IMG/VR virus record: IMGVR_UViG_3300045119_000180
Span: 40,075-104,074 of that record
Source of the DNA: a virus
Direction: 5' to 3' (one strand)
Length of the DNA stretch: 64,000 bases
The translations under genes and the position numbers were made by a program. Shown piece by piece: positions 5,967-14,277 of this stretch. Under the pieces are notes generated by a model. That model did no database searches and had not been told where the DNA came from. It worked only from the letters and a program-made list of their open reading frames with translations. How positions within the stretch are numbered: the stretch's first letter is position 1; every line of letters begins with the position of its first letter.

Positions 5967-8000
5967 TTGACCTTTCTCGAGATAGCCAAACCTTTAACAG
6001 CCCGCGGGATTCCAGTTATACCGCTACGACCAAGAACCAAAATCGCGTTACTAGACGATTGGCAAAACCGAGCGACTACCGACGAATCTCAAATTCAGTT
6101 GTGGCACGAAGAGTACCCGGAGGCTAATGGTGCGGTGGTAGCTATCGCTGTTAGTACCGGATTCTGGTTTTTGGAGGTGGATAGCCATGAAGTCGTCCCG
6201 CGTATTGAAAAAGAAACAGGCCAGAAGTTCCCGGAAACCTTTGCGGTCAGATCGTCACCGGGAAAAAGCCATTTCTACTTCAGACAGTCAACAGCTAGTA
6301 TGCGAATGGGCAACATTGCTCAGACTAAAGAGAGCGGTTGGTCCGCAAGGGTGGACAGATCTTATTGCGTTAGCCCGGGAAGCGTCCACCCGATTACAGG
6401 ACTTTGCTACGAAGTTAAAAACTCAGCAGAAATCGTCGAAGCGCCAGAATGGCTAATCGAGTGGCTTAAAAACCAACGCATCGAAAAGAAATCCGTTCAG
6501 CCAGACGAAGATCAGCATTTTTATTCCGGTAGCCGTAACGTCCATCTAGCCAGCCGCGCTGGTAAGATGCGCAACGCAGGCATGAGCCAAACGGAGATTG
6601 AGAATACGCTGTTGCGTATGAACCAGGATCTTTGTCATCCGCCGCTAGATGAAAACGAAGTTCGCGTAATTGCTGGAAGTATCTCGAGATACGACATTCC
6701 ACGTGAAACGGTCCTGTTACATGGCGGCGTTCCGGTCAACGGTAATGGAGGCGTGGCCGTACAGACGGCGGTAGAGGCGCCGCAGCATCAAAGTGCCATT
6801 ATTCCTTATCCGGTCTTCCCGGATTGGGTTATGTCCGGAACGTCGCTTTACGAAGGTTTTATCAAACCTATTTGCGATATTAATAGCCGGTATCCCAGCT
6901 TTATGTTCATGCCGGCTGTCGCGCTGATGCTGAACTACCTTGGTACACGCATTACGATTGAGTACAAGCCAAATAAGCCTAATATCTTTCTCGTTCTGAT
7001 CGGCAGGCGTGGCAGAACAATGAAGTCGGCCAGCGTAGAAGACGCTTTGCATTACTTCGAACAAGCCGGATTGCTAGCGCATGGCGGTCCTGGAATAGCC
7101 AATGCAGGCGGCAAAATGCTCGTCTGGACGCCCGGTTCACCTGAAGGCTTTGGTTTAGAGATGGCCAGGACGAACTGTAAGAACGGTGTTATCTATTACG
7201 ATGAATTGTCAACGTTGACCAGCAAGGCCGGTATTGAGAATAGCGGACTAGCTAGCCGACTATTACAGCTTTACGAATCCGCAAAGTTCCAGAACGTCGT
7301 TAAGTCAAAGAAGGAAACGTTTGGTTTAGAGCCTAAGACGTATTGCGCGTGTCTTCTAGCCTGTTCAACGGATAAGAACTTTCAAAAGGATTGGGCGAAG
7401 ATGTCCGCGGGCAGTTCCGGACTGGACGATCGAATGTTCTTTCTTCTGCAGCCTGAAACGCTCAAGGAACTCACTCCGTACAAGGCTGTTTGTGTTCAGG
7501 AAGGCGCCCTCGAGACTCGAAGGTTGATTGACAAGGCTATTGACCAACAGCACTTTAAATTCTCAGATGAGATGGTTCTGCAGGCGGCTAGTAAGCGGCT
7601 AGGCAACCGAGCCTTTATCCGTGTAGAGAAGCTGGCTATTTACTTCGCTGTCGATCTAGGTCGAGATGAACTAGATTCAGATTGTTGCGAACGCGCACTT
7701 GCGGTTTGCGAGTACGAACAGTCTGTCAAGAAATATCTAAAAACGTTTGAAGGCGTTACGAAAGAGAGTTTGCTACAACAAGAAATTATGTTTAGGGTGA
7801 GGCAAAGCCCAGAAGGATTAACTGTTAGAGATATTAATAGGGTTCTACATCCCAAACGCTACGGCACCAGCCTATGGAAGACAGCTTATTATGGCCTTCT
7901 TAACATGGGCTGGTTGGCCGAGATCGGAGATGGAACTAAATCGTCGCCACGCAGACTGATATCTTTATTGGCCGCCGAAGACGATGAGGATGAAGATTAA
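5967..8000 (+). CDS. Primase-polymerase/helicase-like replication protein
   Basis: 677 aa. Residues 1-165 form a bifunctional primase-polymerase (AEP) domain. Motif I reads LEVD near 69, motif II SPGKSHFYF near 95-103, and motif III VSPGSVHP near 134-141. A PriCT-1-like helical region follows at 190-240. Residues 290-570 resemble DUF3987 helicase-like domains, with YYDE as Walker B near 409-412. The P-loop is degenerate: GRRGRTMKS near 345-353 lacks the Gly before Lys. TTG start with GGAG five bases upstream. It probably primes and helps unwind phage DNA. Confidence 0.8.
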   Translation: MTFLEIAKPLTARGIPVIPLRPRTKIALLDDWQNRATTDESQIQLWHEEYPEANGAVVAIAVSTGFWFLEVDSHEVVPRIEKETGQKFPETFAVRSSPGKSHFYFRQSTASMRMGNIAQTKESGWSARVDRSYCVSPGSVHPITGLCYEVKNSAEIVEAPEWLIEWLKNQRIEKKSVQPDEDQHFYSGSRNVHLASRAGKMRNAGMSQTEIENTLLRMNQDLCHPPLDENEVRVIAGSISRYDIPRETVLLHGGVPVNGNGGVAVQTAVEAPQHQSAIIPYPVFPDWVMSGTSLYEGFIKPICDINSRYPSFMFMPAVALMLNYLGTRITIEYKPNKPNIFLVLIGRRGRTMKSASVEDALHYFEQAGLLAHGGPGIANAGGKMLVWTPGSPEGFGLEMARTNCKNGVIYYDELSTLTSKAGIENSGLASRLLQLYESAKFQNVVKSKKETFGLEPKTYCACLLACSTDKNFQKDWAKMSAGSSGLDDRMFFLLQPETLKELTPYKAVCVQEGALETRRLIDKAIDQQHFKFSDEMVLQAASKRLGNRAFIRVEKLAIYFAVDLGRDELDSDCCERALAVCEYEQSVKKYLKTFEGVTKESLLQQEIMFRVRQSPEGLTVRDINRVLHPKRYGTSLWKTAYYGLLNMGWLAEIGDGTKSSPRRLISLLAAEDDEDED

Positions 8001-8510
8001 TTGAAGCCGGAGATTAAGAGAAATAAATGGGGTGTTCGTATTTGTGAGCACAACAGATTACAATATCGATGCAAAGAATGTGACGGAAGTCTAATTTGTG
8101 AGCATAATAGACGACGAAATGATTGCATAGAATGCGGCGGTGCTTCAATCTGTGAGCACAAAAGACATCGAAATCGTTGTAAAGAGTGTCGCCCTTTAGG
8201 TTGGGCTAAAGTTAAATTGAAACAGATGCGTCAACGTTCTCGAAAAGGTGGATACAAAATCCCTGATATAACACCAGAGAGAATTTTGTTGCTTAGCACA
8301 AAAAAGAACTGCCTTATGTGTCATTTGCCTTTTACGTTAAACAACAACCCGTCTTGTCTTCATCATAATCACGAGACCGGTGAAGTTTACGGGTTCGCTC
8401 ATAGGGATTGTAATCGAATGGAGGGTTTTTTCGGTAAATTGACTACGGCTCAGCAGGTTCGTTTTTTACAGACTCAATTCCCGGATGTCGTCAAGGCACT
8501 TAGAAAATGA
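8001..8510 (+). CDS. Endonuclease VII-like nuclease with three CEH zinc repeats
   Basis: 169 aa from a TTG start. Residues 14-61 are three near-identical 18-residue units of the form ICEHNRxRxxCxEC, each with a C-x-H-x7-C-x2-C zinc pattern. The C-terminal half is an endonuclease VII-type His-Me finger: CLMC, LHHNHETG, AHRDCN. The repeat is known to me mainly from algal and large eukaryotic virus proteins, so its fusion to a phage nuclease is unusual. It lies directly against the split DNA polymerase gene and overlaps its start, which suggests a mobile nuclease. Confidence 0.8.
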   Translation: MKPEIKRNKWGVRICEHNRLQYRCKECDGSLICEHNRRRNDCIECGGASICEHKRHRNRCKECRPLGWAKVKLKQMRQRSRKGGYKIPDITPERILLLSTKKNCLMCHLPFTLNNNPSCLHHNHETGEVYGFAHRDCNRMEGFFGKLTTAQQVRFLQTQFPDVVKALRK

Positions 8511-9697
8511 AAAGATTGGTCTTCGTCGATTTTGAAACCCGATCGTTACGGGAATTGCGCGGTCAAACCAGCGTAGGTCTTTCAAACTACACGATGGATG
8601 CCTCAACGGAGGCTATAATTTTAGCGTGGGCACTTGATAACGAAGAGCCAAACGTATATTTTCCGCTGTGGCAAGTTATGCCGGAGGAGCTTAAAAAGGC
8701 TTTGGAAGATTCGTCTGTAGACATCGTAGCTTATAATAGCGCCTTTGAAAGAAATGTATTCCTTTATGTATTGGGAATTGATCTGCCAGTAAGTCGCTTT
8801 CAAGATCCCCAACCATCTGCTAGATATCTTAGTCTTCCTGGAAGCTTGGAAGATGTAGGGGGCATTTTAAAGCTACCCGATGAACTTAAAAAGGACAAAG
8901 AAGGTAAACGTCTTTTAGACGTGTTCACAAAACCGACGAAAAAGAAAGGTAAAGAGAGTTATTTCCGCGATTGGGATTCGGATCCCGAAGATTGGCAACG
9001 TTTTGTTGAATACGCAAAGCAGGATATCAGAGCGGAAAGAGAGATCTTGAAGCGCTTGGAAGCCCTCGGCACTTATCCATTACTGCCTAGGGAAAGAGAC
9101 ATCTGGGAGCTTGACCAGAAGATCAATGGCCGTGGTATTCCCGTCGATCGGCCGTTTGTTACGAGTATGTTCAATCTTGGTGAGCGGGCCAAGAAGGACG
9201 CTATTGGCGAACTGAAGCGACTTACTGGTTTGGAGAACGCTAATTCGAATAGCCAGATGCTTCAATGGGCGAAGAAGGAAGGATATAGCAAACAGAGTCT
9301 TCGTAAAGAGACGGTCCTGGCCGAATTGAAGTTCAATACTGAATTGACGCCTCTGTGCCGACAGGTATTAGAGTTACGGAAAGCTGCGTCTTCTACTTCA
9401 TACAAGAAAATGGCAGCTCTTCTCCGCTTGTCCAGTTCGGACCAGCGGTTGCGCAATCAATTCCTTTATCTAGGCAGTCCGCGGTGTGGCCGGTGGAGTG
9501 GCAACGGCTTTCAGTTTCATAATATGGCCCGACCGACACAGGATTTTGAGGACCTTGAAACGGTAGATGAAGCCCGAAGATTGGTTAGTGCCGAAGACTA
9601 TCAAGGTGTCATTGCGAAGTTCGGAAAGCACCCGAAGGACTACGGCGCTGTATTAGGGGTCGTTAAGAGCTGTATAAGGACTGCATTTTGTTCATAG
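8507..9697 (+). CDS. Family A DNA polymerase, N-terminal half (exonuclease, thumb)
   Basis: 396 aa. A 3'-5' exonuclease domain is shown by VDFET (residues 7-11), AYNSAFE (about 75-81, Glu in place of the usual Asp) and YAKQD (about 169-173). A Pol I thumb follows, and then the start of the palm at SPRCGRWSG (about 324-332). The ORF stops after IRTAFCS, immediately before polymerase motif A. The remainder is encoded by the next ORF in another frame, overlapping by 10 nt. The two products probably form one split polymerase. ATG start overlaps the preceding stop. Confidence 0.85.
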   Translation: MKRLVFVDFETRSLRELRGQTSVGLSNYTMDASTEAIILAWALDNEEPNVYFPLWQVMPEELKKALEDSSVDIVAYNSAFERNVFLYVLGIDLPVSRFQDPQPSARYLSLPGSLEDVGGILKLPDELKKDKEGKRLLDVFTKPTKKKGKESYFRDWDSDPEDWQRFVEYAKQDIRAEREILKRLEALGTYPLLPRERDIWELDQKINGRGIPVDRPFVTSMFNLGERAKKDAIGELKRLTGLENANSNSQMLQWAKKEGYSKQSLRKETVLAELKFNTELTPLCRQVLELRKAASSTSYKKMAALLRLSSSDQRLRNQFLYLGSPRCGRWSGNGFQFHNMARPTQDFEDLETVDEARRLVSAEDYQGVIAKFGKHPKDYGAVLGVVKSCIRTAFCS

Positions 9698-10629
9698 CCG
9701 CAGACTTGAACGCCATAGAGACTCGGGTAGCTGCTTGGTTGAGCGGCTGTCAGTCGCTATTACAAGTGTTTTACGATAATCAAGACCCGTATATATCGTT
9801 TGCAAATCGTATGACGGGTATTATGTACGACAAGTTGGCCAAAGATCTTAAAAGCGACAATCCGGCCGTAAAAGCCGCGGCTAAAGGTCATCGCCAAGTC
9901 GCTAAACCAGGCGTTTTAGGCTGCGTTTACCGTCTAGGTCCGGGCCAGATAAGCACCAATAAGCACGGCGATCAGGTCAAAACAGGCTTGTGGGGCTATT
10001 CAGAGGCTATGGGCGTTTCAATGACGCAGGATAAGGCCCAGGAGGTAGTTCAGGTCTTCCGCCAGTCATATCCGGAGATTTGCGAGATGTGGTATAGCCT
10101 TGAGGAAGCCGTTTCAGACGTTCTGAAGGGCCAACGGACAAAACGCGAATTAGGGCCTGATGGCTGCATCAAGATCGATAAGATACCGAATGGTGATACC
10201 GAGATCCTACGTATCCAGTTGCCCAGTGGGCGCCGATTGCACTATCTAGAGGCTCAGATCAAGCCTACCAAGATGCCTTGGACCAAACTGAACGACCAGG
10301 GCGAAGAGGAAGAAGTTTATAAGCCTACGTTGAATTACGCCTCAGTTGACCAGGAAACGAAGCAATGGGGTTATACTACCAGTCATGGTGGTAAGATATT
10401 TGAGAACATTGTTCAAGGTACGGCTCGAGACGTCCTGGCAGAGCAAATGCTAAGATTCGAAGAGTGGCATTTGAATATCGTTGCTCACGTTCATGACGAA
10501 ATCATCGTAGAGTGCGATACGGACGAACTGAAGTTGGCTGAAGAGATAATGTCACGGAGTATTGATTGGGCTCCTGGTTTGCCGTTGGCCGCTGAAGGAT
10601 GGCGAGGAAATTACTACAGAAAGGGTTGA
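9688..10629 (+). CDS. Family A DNA polymerase, C-terminal half (palm, fingers)
   Basis: 313 aa. Motif A is ADLNAIETR (residues 5-13), the O-helix motif B is RQVAKPGVLGCVYR (about 69-82), and motif C is AHVHDE (about 266-271). All catalytic motifs are present. The residue equivalent to E. coli Pol I Phe762 is Leu, and the Gly after the O-helix Tyr is Arg. The TTG start overlaps the end of the N-terminal half. Compared with intact Pol I, about five residues between AF and AD are missing at the junction, so this is more than a simple frameshift. Confidence 0.85.
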   Translation: MFIAADLNAIETRVAAWLSGCQSLLQVFYDNQDPYISFANRMTGIMYDKLAKDLKSDNPAVKAAAKGHRQVAKPGVLGCVYRLGPGQISTNKHGDQVKTGLWGYSEAMGVSMTQDKAQEVVQVFRQSYPEICEMWYSLEEAVSDVLKGQRTKRELGPDGCIKIDKIPNGDTEILRIQLPSGRRLHYLEAQIKPTKMPWTKLNDQGEEEEVYKPTLNYASVDQETKQWGYTTSHGGKIFENIVQGTARDVLAEQMLRFEEWHLNIVAHVHDEIIVECDTDELKLAEEIMSRSIDWAPGLPLAAEGWRGNYYRKG

Positions 10630-10660
10630 CAATTAGTTTACTTTAAGGTAGGCTTTTAAA

Positions 10661-10843
10661 ATGAAGAAGAAATTCGCTAAATATCTTATTCCAAAGCGCG
10701 CTAAAATACTATTAAGCGCCAATCGGCTAATTGATTCGTTTAATGAAAAAGAGCAAACATGGGAGACAGACGATACAGACGGTCATCCGCACGAGTTTAC
10801 GGCTATTTATAAACTCGTTCGTGTCAAGAAGGTCAAAAAGTGA
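10661..10843 (+). CDS. Small basic protein, unknown
   Basis: 60 aa, lysine-rich at both ends (MKKKFAKYLIPKRAK, RVKKVKK). AAGGTAGG lies about 8 nt before the ATG. Its stop overlaps the GTG start of the next gene. No family recognised. Confidence 0.6.
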   Translation: MKKKFAKYLIPKRAKILLSANRLIDSFNEKEQTWETDDTDGHPHEFTAIYKLVRVKKVKK

Positions 10844-11904
10844 AAGCAAAATTCATACCATTAGGCGATTTAAGCAATCTTTCAGAAGAGCAGAAGCTTG
10901 ACTATTATAATAACGTCTGTGAACACTTTGAAGTGCCGGCAGAACTGAATTTATTGTATTTCGATTGGTTCGATTCGGGCGACGGAGCCAGAAAGTACAT
11001 CCTTTACGCCGCGAAGGGCTTTTCGGACTTTATGCGCGGCAAACTGGGCATTGAAACGGACAGTTTGGAAGAGTCGGTTTCAGATGGCGTAGTACGGTAT
11101 AAGTGTAAGGGCCACGATAAAGATGGCCGTCACGAAATTGCTATCGGCGCAAGTACGATCGCAGGACTTACAGGTAAGAAGCTCGAGGATTCTTTCGCGA
11201 AAGCACAGACGAAAGCAACCAGGCGTATGACGCTGCAATTTGTAGGCGCCGGCATTCTAGACGAATCTGAAAAGTCAGTTACAAGCCTTTCTGTTGACAT
11301 TTCTTCCGCAGGTCTTCCTCTGGCCCAACTGCCCACAGTAGAGATCAACGCTGCTAAGGGTAAGTTGGTTGAGATGGCTAATGAGGCTACTAATCGGGCG
11401 GTTGATATGCTTCATGATCAGCATCCTCTGGCTTTTGAAGCCGTAAAGGTTTCTGGCGAACTGGTTGCTGCGGTTAACGGTTTGGAAACGGAGCTGCGTC
11501 GACGTCCAGGACCAAAGCAGTCTGACAATTTGGTAGTTGACACCAATTTGGGTACAGTTGACACCAATTTGGGTACAGTTGACACCAATTTGGGTACACC
11601 TGCCGAATTGACTTTTAAGCAATGGCTAAGTCGCCTTACGAATGAAATCCTGCCACCTCCTCCAAGCGGCCAATCCGGGACGTTTACGACTTATGGCGGT
11701 ATGAAGCCGTCGTTAGGCGTTGGCGGCGTATCAATGAAAGTCGTTTCGTACGCCAGGAAGGTCTTTCCGGGCAAGGAAATAAAAGAGTTTACTCTAGACG
11801 ATCAAAACGCGTTCAAAAAAGGCTTCGATAATGTATTAAAAGAGCAAGGTGCGGTCGGTTTGGTTAAACATATAAACGATTCGTTAGGTGTAAAGGAGGG
11901 CTGA
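10840..11904 (+). CDS. Possible phage ssDNA-annealing/recombination protein
   Basis: 354 aa from a GTG start (GTGA overlap). The N-terminal 150 residues end in KAQTKATRRMTLQFVGAGIL, a pattern typical of phage proteins placed with recombination genes (RecT/Erf-like context). The middle has three perfect heptads VDTNLGT, encoded by three 21-bp DNA repeats. The C-terminal 100 residues look like a separate domain. The annealing role is inferred mainly from position between polymerase and a RecB-like nuclease. The exact family is uncertain. Confidence 0.45.
   Translation: MKAKFIPLGDLSNLSEEQKLDYYNNVCEHFEVPAELNLLYFDWFDSGDGARKYILYAAKGFSDFMRGKLGIETDSLEESVSDGVVRYKCKGHDKDGRHEIAIGASTIAGLTGKKLEDSFAKAQTKATRRMTLQFVGAGILDESEKSVTSLSVDISSAGLPLAQLPTVEINAAKGKLVEMANEATNRAVDMLHDQHPLAFEAVKVSGELVAAVNGLETELRRRPGPKQSDNLVVDTNLGTVDTNLGTVDTNLGTPAELTFKQWLSRLTNEILPPPPSGQSGTFTTYGGMKPSLGVGGVSMKVVSYARKVFPGKEIKEFTLDDQNAFKKGFDNVLKEQGAVGLVKHINDSLGVKEG
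11536..11598 (+). repeat. Three tandem 21-bp direct repeats
   Basis: Three identical units start at 11536, 11557 and 11578. Each begins GTTGACACC and ends TTTGGGTACA. Each holds the odd palindrome CCAATTTGG. A degenerate partial copy precedes them at about 11521-11535. They are in frame and encode VDTNLGT three times. The perfect nucleotide identity could reflect recent expansion or a DNA-binding function such as iterons. Confidence 0.9.
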
Positions 11905-12086
11905 TGGATAGCGGCTTGATTCGTTGTAGTAATTGCGAAGAAGATCTTCCAGAAAGCGATTTTAGCGACTTTCAGCTAGGAAAGGCGGATAGCATTTGTG
12001 ACGTCTGCCTAGACGAAATGGACGAAATAGACGAAGATCTAGAAGATGAAGCTGCGGAGGAATCGGAAGACGATTTTACCGACTGA
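11904..12086 (+). CDS. Small zinc-finger protein with acidic tail
   Basis: 60 aa. CSNC and CDVC form a zinc ribbon (residues 8-11 and about 32-35). The C-terminal third is almost all Asp and Glu. An ideal AAGGAGGG precedes the TGATG junction. The acidic tail suggests DNA mimicry or protein contacts. No family recognised. Confidence 0.65.
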   Translation: MDSGLIRCSNCEEDLPESDFSDFQLGKADSICDVCLDEMDEIDEDLEDEAAEESEDDFTD

Positions 12087-13282
12087 TGCCGCCCCTTTAT
12101 GTCAGGCCAGACGGAACTGGCTGCTACGAACATTCTTACAGTGCGGGTATCGACTATGACAAGTCACCTTTAGGATACTACAAGCGCCGTATTGAAGGCT
12201 GGCGTGAAGCCGATAACCGTGCGGCATTTCGATTTGGCCGCGCTATCGAAGATTCTATTGAGTTCTACCACAACAACGGCCGCGATCTTGTCAGTCACTT
12301 CGTAGCCATTTGGAACCTTCATAAAGACATCGAATTGAAATATACGAAGCTTGAGAAGGATTGGGCTAACCTATTGCGTTGCGGCGTTGAAATGCTGCAA
12401 CTTTACATCATTAGGCAGCCGAGCTTGCCTATTCCTATGGGTGCCAAGTCTGCTTTCCAGCGGAAGTACGAAATTGAGATGTATCCGAATGACCCCTGGT
12501 ACGGAGAGATTCTTCACGTTGGAAAGGTCGATGTTGTGGCCTATACGGAGCCAGATCACCCGCTTCTGCCGGCTATCGATTGGACAGGAAAAGGTAATAT
12601 CAGGGAATCGATCGGCGACATCAAAACGACTGCATCAGTCTGGGCAGGCAACGGGTTAGTGCGGTTTCACCCGCAAATGCGTAATTACGCCTTTCTAACG
12701 AAGATTTATACCGTTTGGATGTTGTGGTTCGTCAAGAAATGTCATAAAGTCGGAAAAGGTAATATTGTTACATTATTGGCTAATCACGGAAATGTACCAG
12801 CTGGTGAAGAATTAATCGTAGCGAGTTTAATTAAAGATTCGGAAGAAGTTTATTTAGTGCCAGACAAAAGTTGGATTGAAACAATGGAAAAGGAACAGGG
12901 CCGTAAGGAAGACGGTTCATTAGATACTAAAAAAGAAGCAAATGAACGAAAAGAACAATGGTTGGTAAAATACGCTATAAAAGTACCTTTATCGGCGGTG
13001 ACCAAGCAGCGTTTAATCTTCGATTCAGGCATTATAACGCCAGAATCTGCGATGGAAGCCGGCGAAATTGCTGGCCGACAGATTCAGCAAATTGTCAATA
13101 GCTGGAAGACAAATAAATGGCCTTCAACCTACCAGGTCAGTTATCCCCGCGATGACTCGAAGGATCCGTATTTCCGAGCGTTCATTCTTAATGACACCGA
13201 ATTCAGAGACGCAAATTTTACACGAACATTCGAAGAAGCTTTCGATGATCTAGAGCCGGAGCCGGAAGGAGTTGAAGACTAA
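12086..13282 (+). CDS. PD-(D/E)XK superfamily nuclease (RecB/Cas4-like)
   Basis: 398 aa. The nuclease core has FGRAIEDS near 50-57, GKVDVV near 146-151 and SIGDIKTT near 175-182. HPQMRNY near 195 supplies the Gln motif. This order fits the RecB/Cas4-type exonuclease fold. A charged insert with many Lys and Glu follows at 270-300. It is cotranscribed with the putative annealing protein, matching phage exonuclease/annealing pairs. ATG overlaps the previous stop. Confidence 0.78.
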   Translation: MPPLYVRPDGTGCYEHSYSAGIDYDKSPLGYYKRRIEGWREADNRAAFRFGRAIEDSIEFYHNNGRDLVSHFVAIWNLHKDIELKYTKLEKDWANLLRCGVEMLQLYIIRQPSLPIPMGAKSAFQRKYEIEMYPNDPWYGEILHVGKVDVVAYTEPDHPLLPAIDWTGKGNIRESIGDIKTTASVWAGNGLVRFHPQMRNYAFLTKIYTVWMLWFVKKCHKVGKGNIVTLLANHGNVPAGEELIVASLIKDSEEVYLVPDKSWIETMEKEQGRKEDGSLDTKKEANERKEQWLVKYAIKVPLSAVTKQRLIFDSGIITPESAMEAGEIAGRQIQQIVNSWKTNKWPSTYQVSYPRDDSKDPYFRAFILNDTEFRDANFTRTFEEAFDDLEPEPEGVED

Positions 13283-13413
13283 TGGATCAACAAGAATATC
13301 TTTTATACCAACGTTTCAAGGAAATAGACGACCGTTTAGACAAAATTGAAGAGGCTCTAAGTAAATTGCTTTTTGGGCGCGGAATAGAATCCGAAGAAGA
13401 AAGAGATGATTAA
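13282..13413 (+). CDS. Small coiled-coil protein, unknown
   Basis: 43 aa, MDQQEYLLYQRFKEID..., with heptad spacing of Ile/Leu through DDRLDKIEEALSKLL. It uses the TAATG junction after the nuclease and overlaps the next gene by 8 nt. No family recognised. Confidence 0.6.
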   Translation: MDQQEYLLYQRFKEIDDRLDKIEEALSKLLFGRGIESEEERDD

Positions 13414-13612
13414 ATGTCAAGTCAAGGATTGCCAAAGCGAAATTAATCCTGCAGAGCCACTATCAGTTGGGTGTCGATATATTTGTAGTAAGCATACAAG
13501 ATCGGAGCAGTGGAAGGCGTTAGACAGGACAGCAAACGATAGAAAAGACGCAGAAGACTCAGACGTTCATTTCCAAGATTGCCAATTCGACAAAGACCTT
13601 AAACGTGGTTGA
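13406..13612 (+). CDS. Small cysteine-rich protein, probable zinc finger
   Basis: 68 aa. CQVKDC, CRYICSKH and a late DCQFD provide possible zinc ligands. The remainder is charged. It overlaps the preceding small gene. No family recognised. Confidence 0.55.
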   Translation: MIKCQVKDCQSEINPAEPLSVGCRYICSKHTRSEQWKALDRTANDRKDAEDSDVHFQDCQFDKDLKRG

Positions 13613-13618
13613 CGGCCA

Positions 13619-13714
13619 GTGGATACAGATCATATCCAACGCCAAGGCAGCGAAATCGACGATCAGCAGGAGAAGATTGACCTGAATGAGGAGCATCTGG
13701 AGGGTATAAATTGA
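13619..13714 (+). CDS. Very small acidic protein, tentative
   Basis: 31 aa from a GTG start, rich in Asp, Glu and Gln (EIDDQQEKIDLNEEHL). Its TGA overlaps the TTG start of the next ORF, the operon's usual junction. Without a homologue it remains tentative. Confidence 0.35.
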   Translation: MDTDHIQRQGSEIDDQQEKIDLNEEHLEGIN

Positions 13715-13848
13715 AGTACAAAAGACCTCAAAGCACAAGAGAAGAGTTGCTTCGTACGATCCGTAAGCTATTTGATGAAAATATGCGCCTTAGAAAGAAA
13801 GTGAAGGTAACAGAAGAGTTTTTGCACGCTTATTTAGGTGAGAAGTGA
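13711..13848 (+). CDS. Small basic helical protein, unknown
   Basis: 45 aa from TTG with GGAGG about 8 nt upstream. The sequence (EELLRTIRKLFDENMRLRKKV) has coiled-coil character. Its stop overlaps the GTG of the next gene. No family recognised. Confidence 0.5.
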   Translation: MKYKRPQSTREELLRTIRKLFDENMRLRKKVKVTEEFLHAYLGEK

Positions 13849-14243
13849 AGAATTGCCGCAGCCGTGATACCCAAGGCGAACTCCGTAACAGCTTTGACAG
13901 CAATTCGCCGTTTATGACCGGCCATTCGATTATGGTCGTGCGACGACATAAGCGCCGTATTCCAGAATGGGCTAAAGACGACAAACAACTACGACAATTA
14001 ATTTCGAGATCTTTTCCTTACCGTAAAAGTAATCCGGACCAAAATCTCAGAGCTGGCCGTTGGGCTCGATTCATTTATCTTTATTTCAGGATGACTAAAA
14101 CTAGAAGCGAGATAGTAGGCGAAATGTCATTGACGTACCACGCTGTTGATAGTCTTTGCCGGGCGATCTACCGTGCGGCCGCCGGGCTTAAGGCTAACGG
14201 CAATGGTAAGGCTGGCGGACGCCCAGGACGCCCTAAGAAATAG
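13845..14243 (+). CDS. Putative helix-turn-helix regulator with AT-hook-like tail
   Basis: 132 aa. Residues 70-115 form a helical segment (RWARFIYLYFRM, SEIVGEMSL, AVDSLCRAIYRA) resembling a sigma-region-4-like helix-turn-helix. The end GGRPGRPKK resembles an AT-hook. Last gene of the early block, just before the second 36-nt leader repeat, so a role in switching to the following genes is plausible (inference). Confidence 0.5.
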   Translation: MKNCRSRDTQGELRNSFDSNSPFMTGHSIMVVRRHKRRIPEWAKDDKQLRQLISRSFPYRKSNPDQNLRAGRWARFIYLYFRMTKTRSEIVGEMSLTYHAVDSLCRAIYRAAAGLKANGNGKAGGRPGRPKK

Positions 14244-14276
14244 TGCCTGCATCCAGCCGTCTAATAGAGGCTAAAT
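14241..14276 (+). repeat. 36-nt leader repeat, copy 2
   Basis: Same element as 1760-1795 with three substitutions. It starts on the stop codon region of the putative regulator and carries AGAGG upstream of the ATG at 14278. Copies in front of two different operon segments suggest a shared leader or processing signal. Confidence 0.7.
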
Positions 14277-14277
14277 C

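Noticed and set aside
9660-9700. Programmed -1 frameshift joining the polymerase halves
   Set aside because: No canonical slippery heptamer or downstream structure is visible, and the joined protein would still lack about five residues. Split genes fit better.
10626-10654. TTGACA upstream of 10661 as a promoter
   Set aside because: The box at the right spacing is TAGGCT, a poor -10, and the gene has a normal operon position.
11536-11598. TTGACA in each 21-bp repeat as tandem promoters
   Set aside because: No suitable -10 follows at 16-18 bp, and the repeats are in frame within a gene.
8040-11598. CRISPR-like array from short repeats
   Set aside because: The repeats at 8040 and 11536 are in-frame protein repeats with no unique spacers between them.
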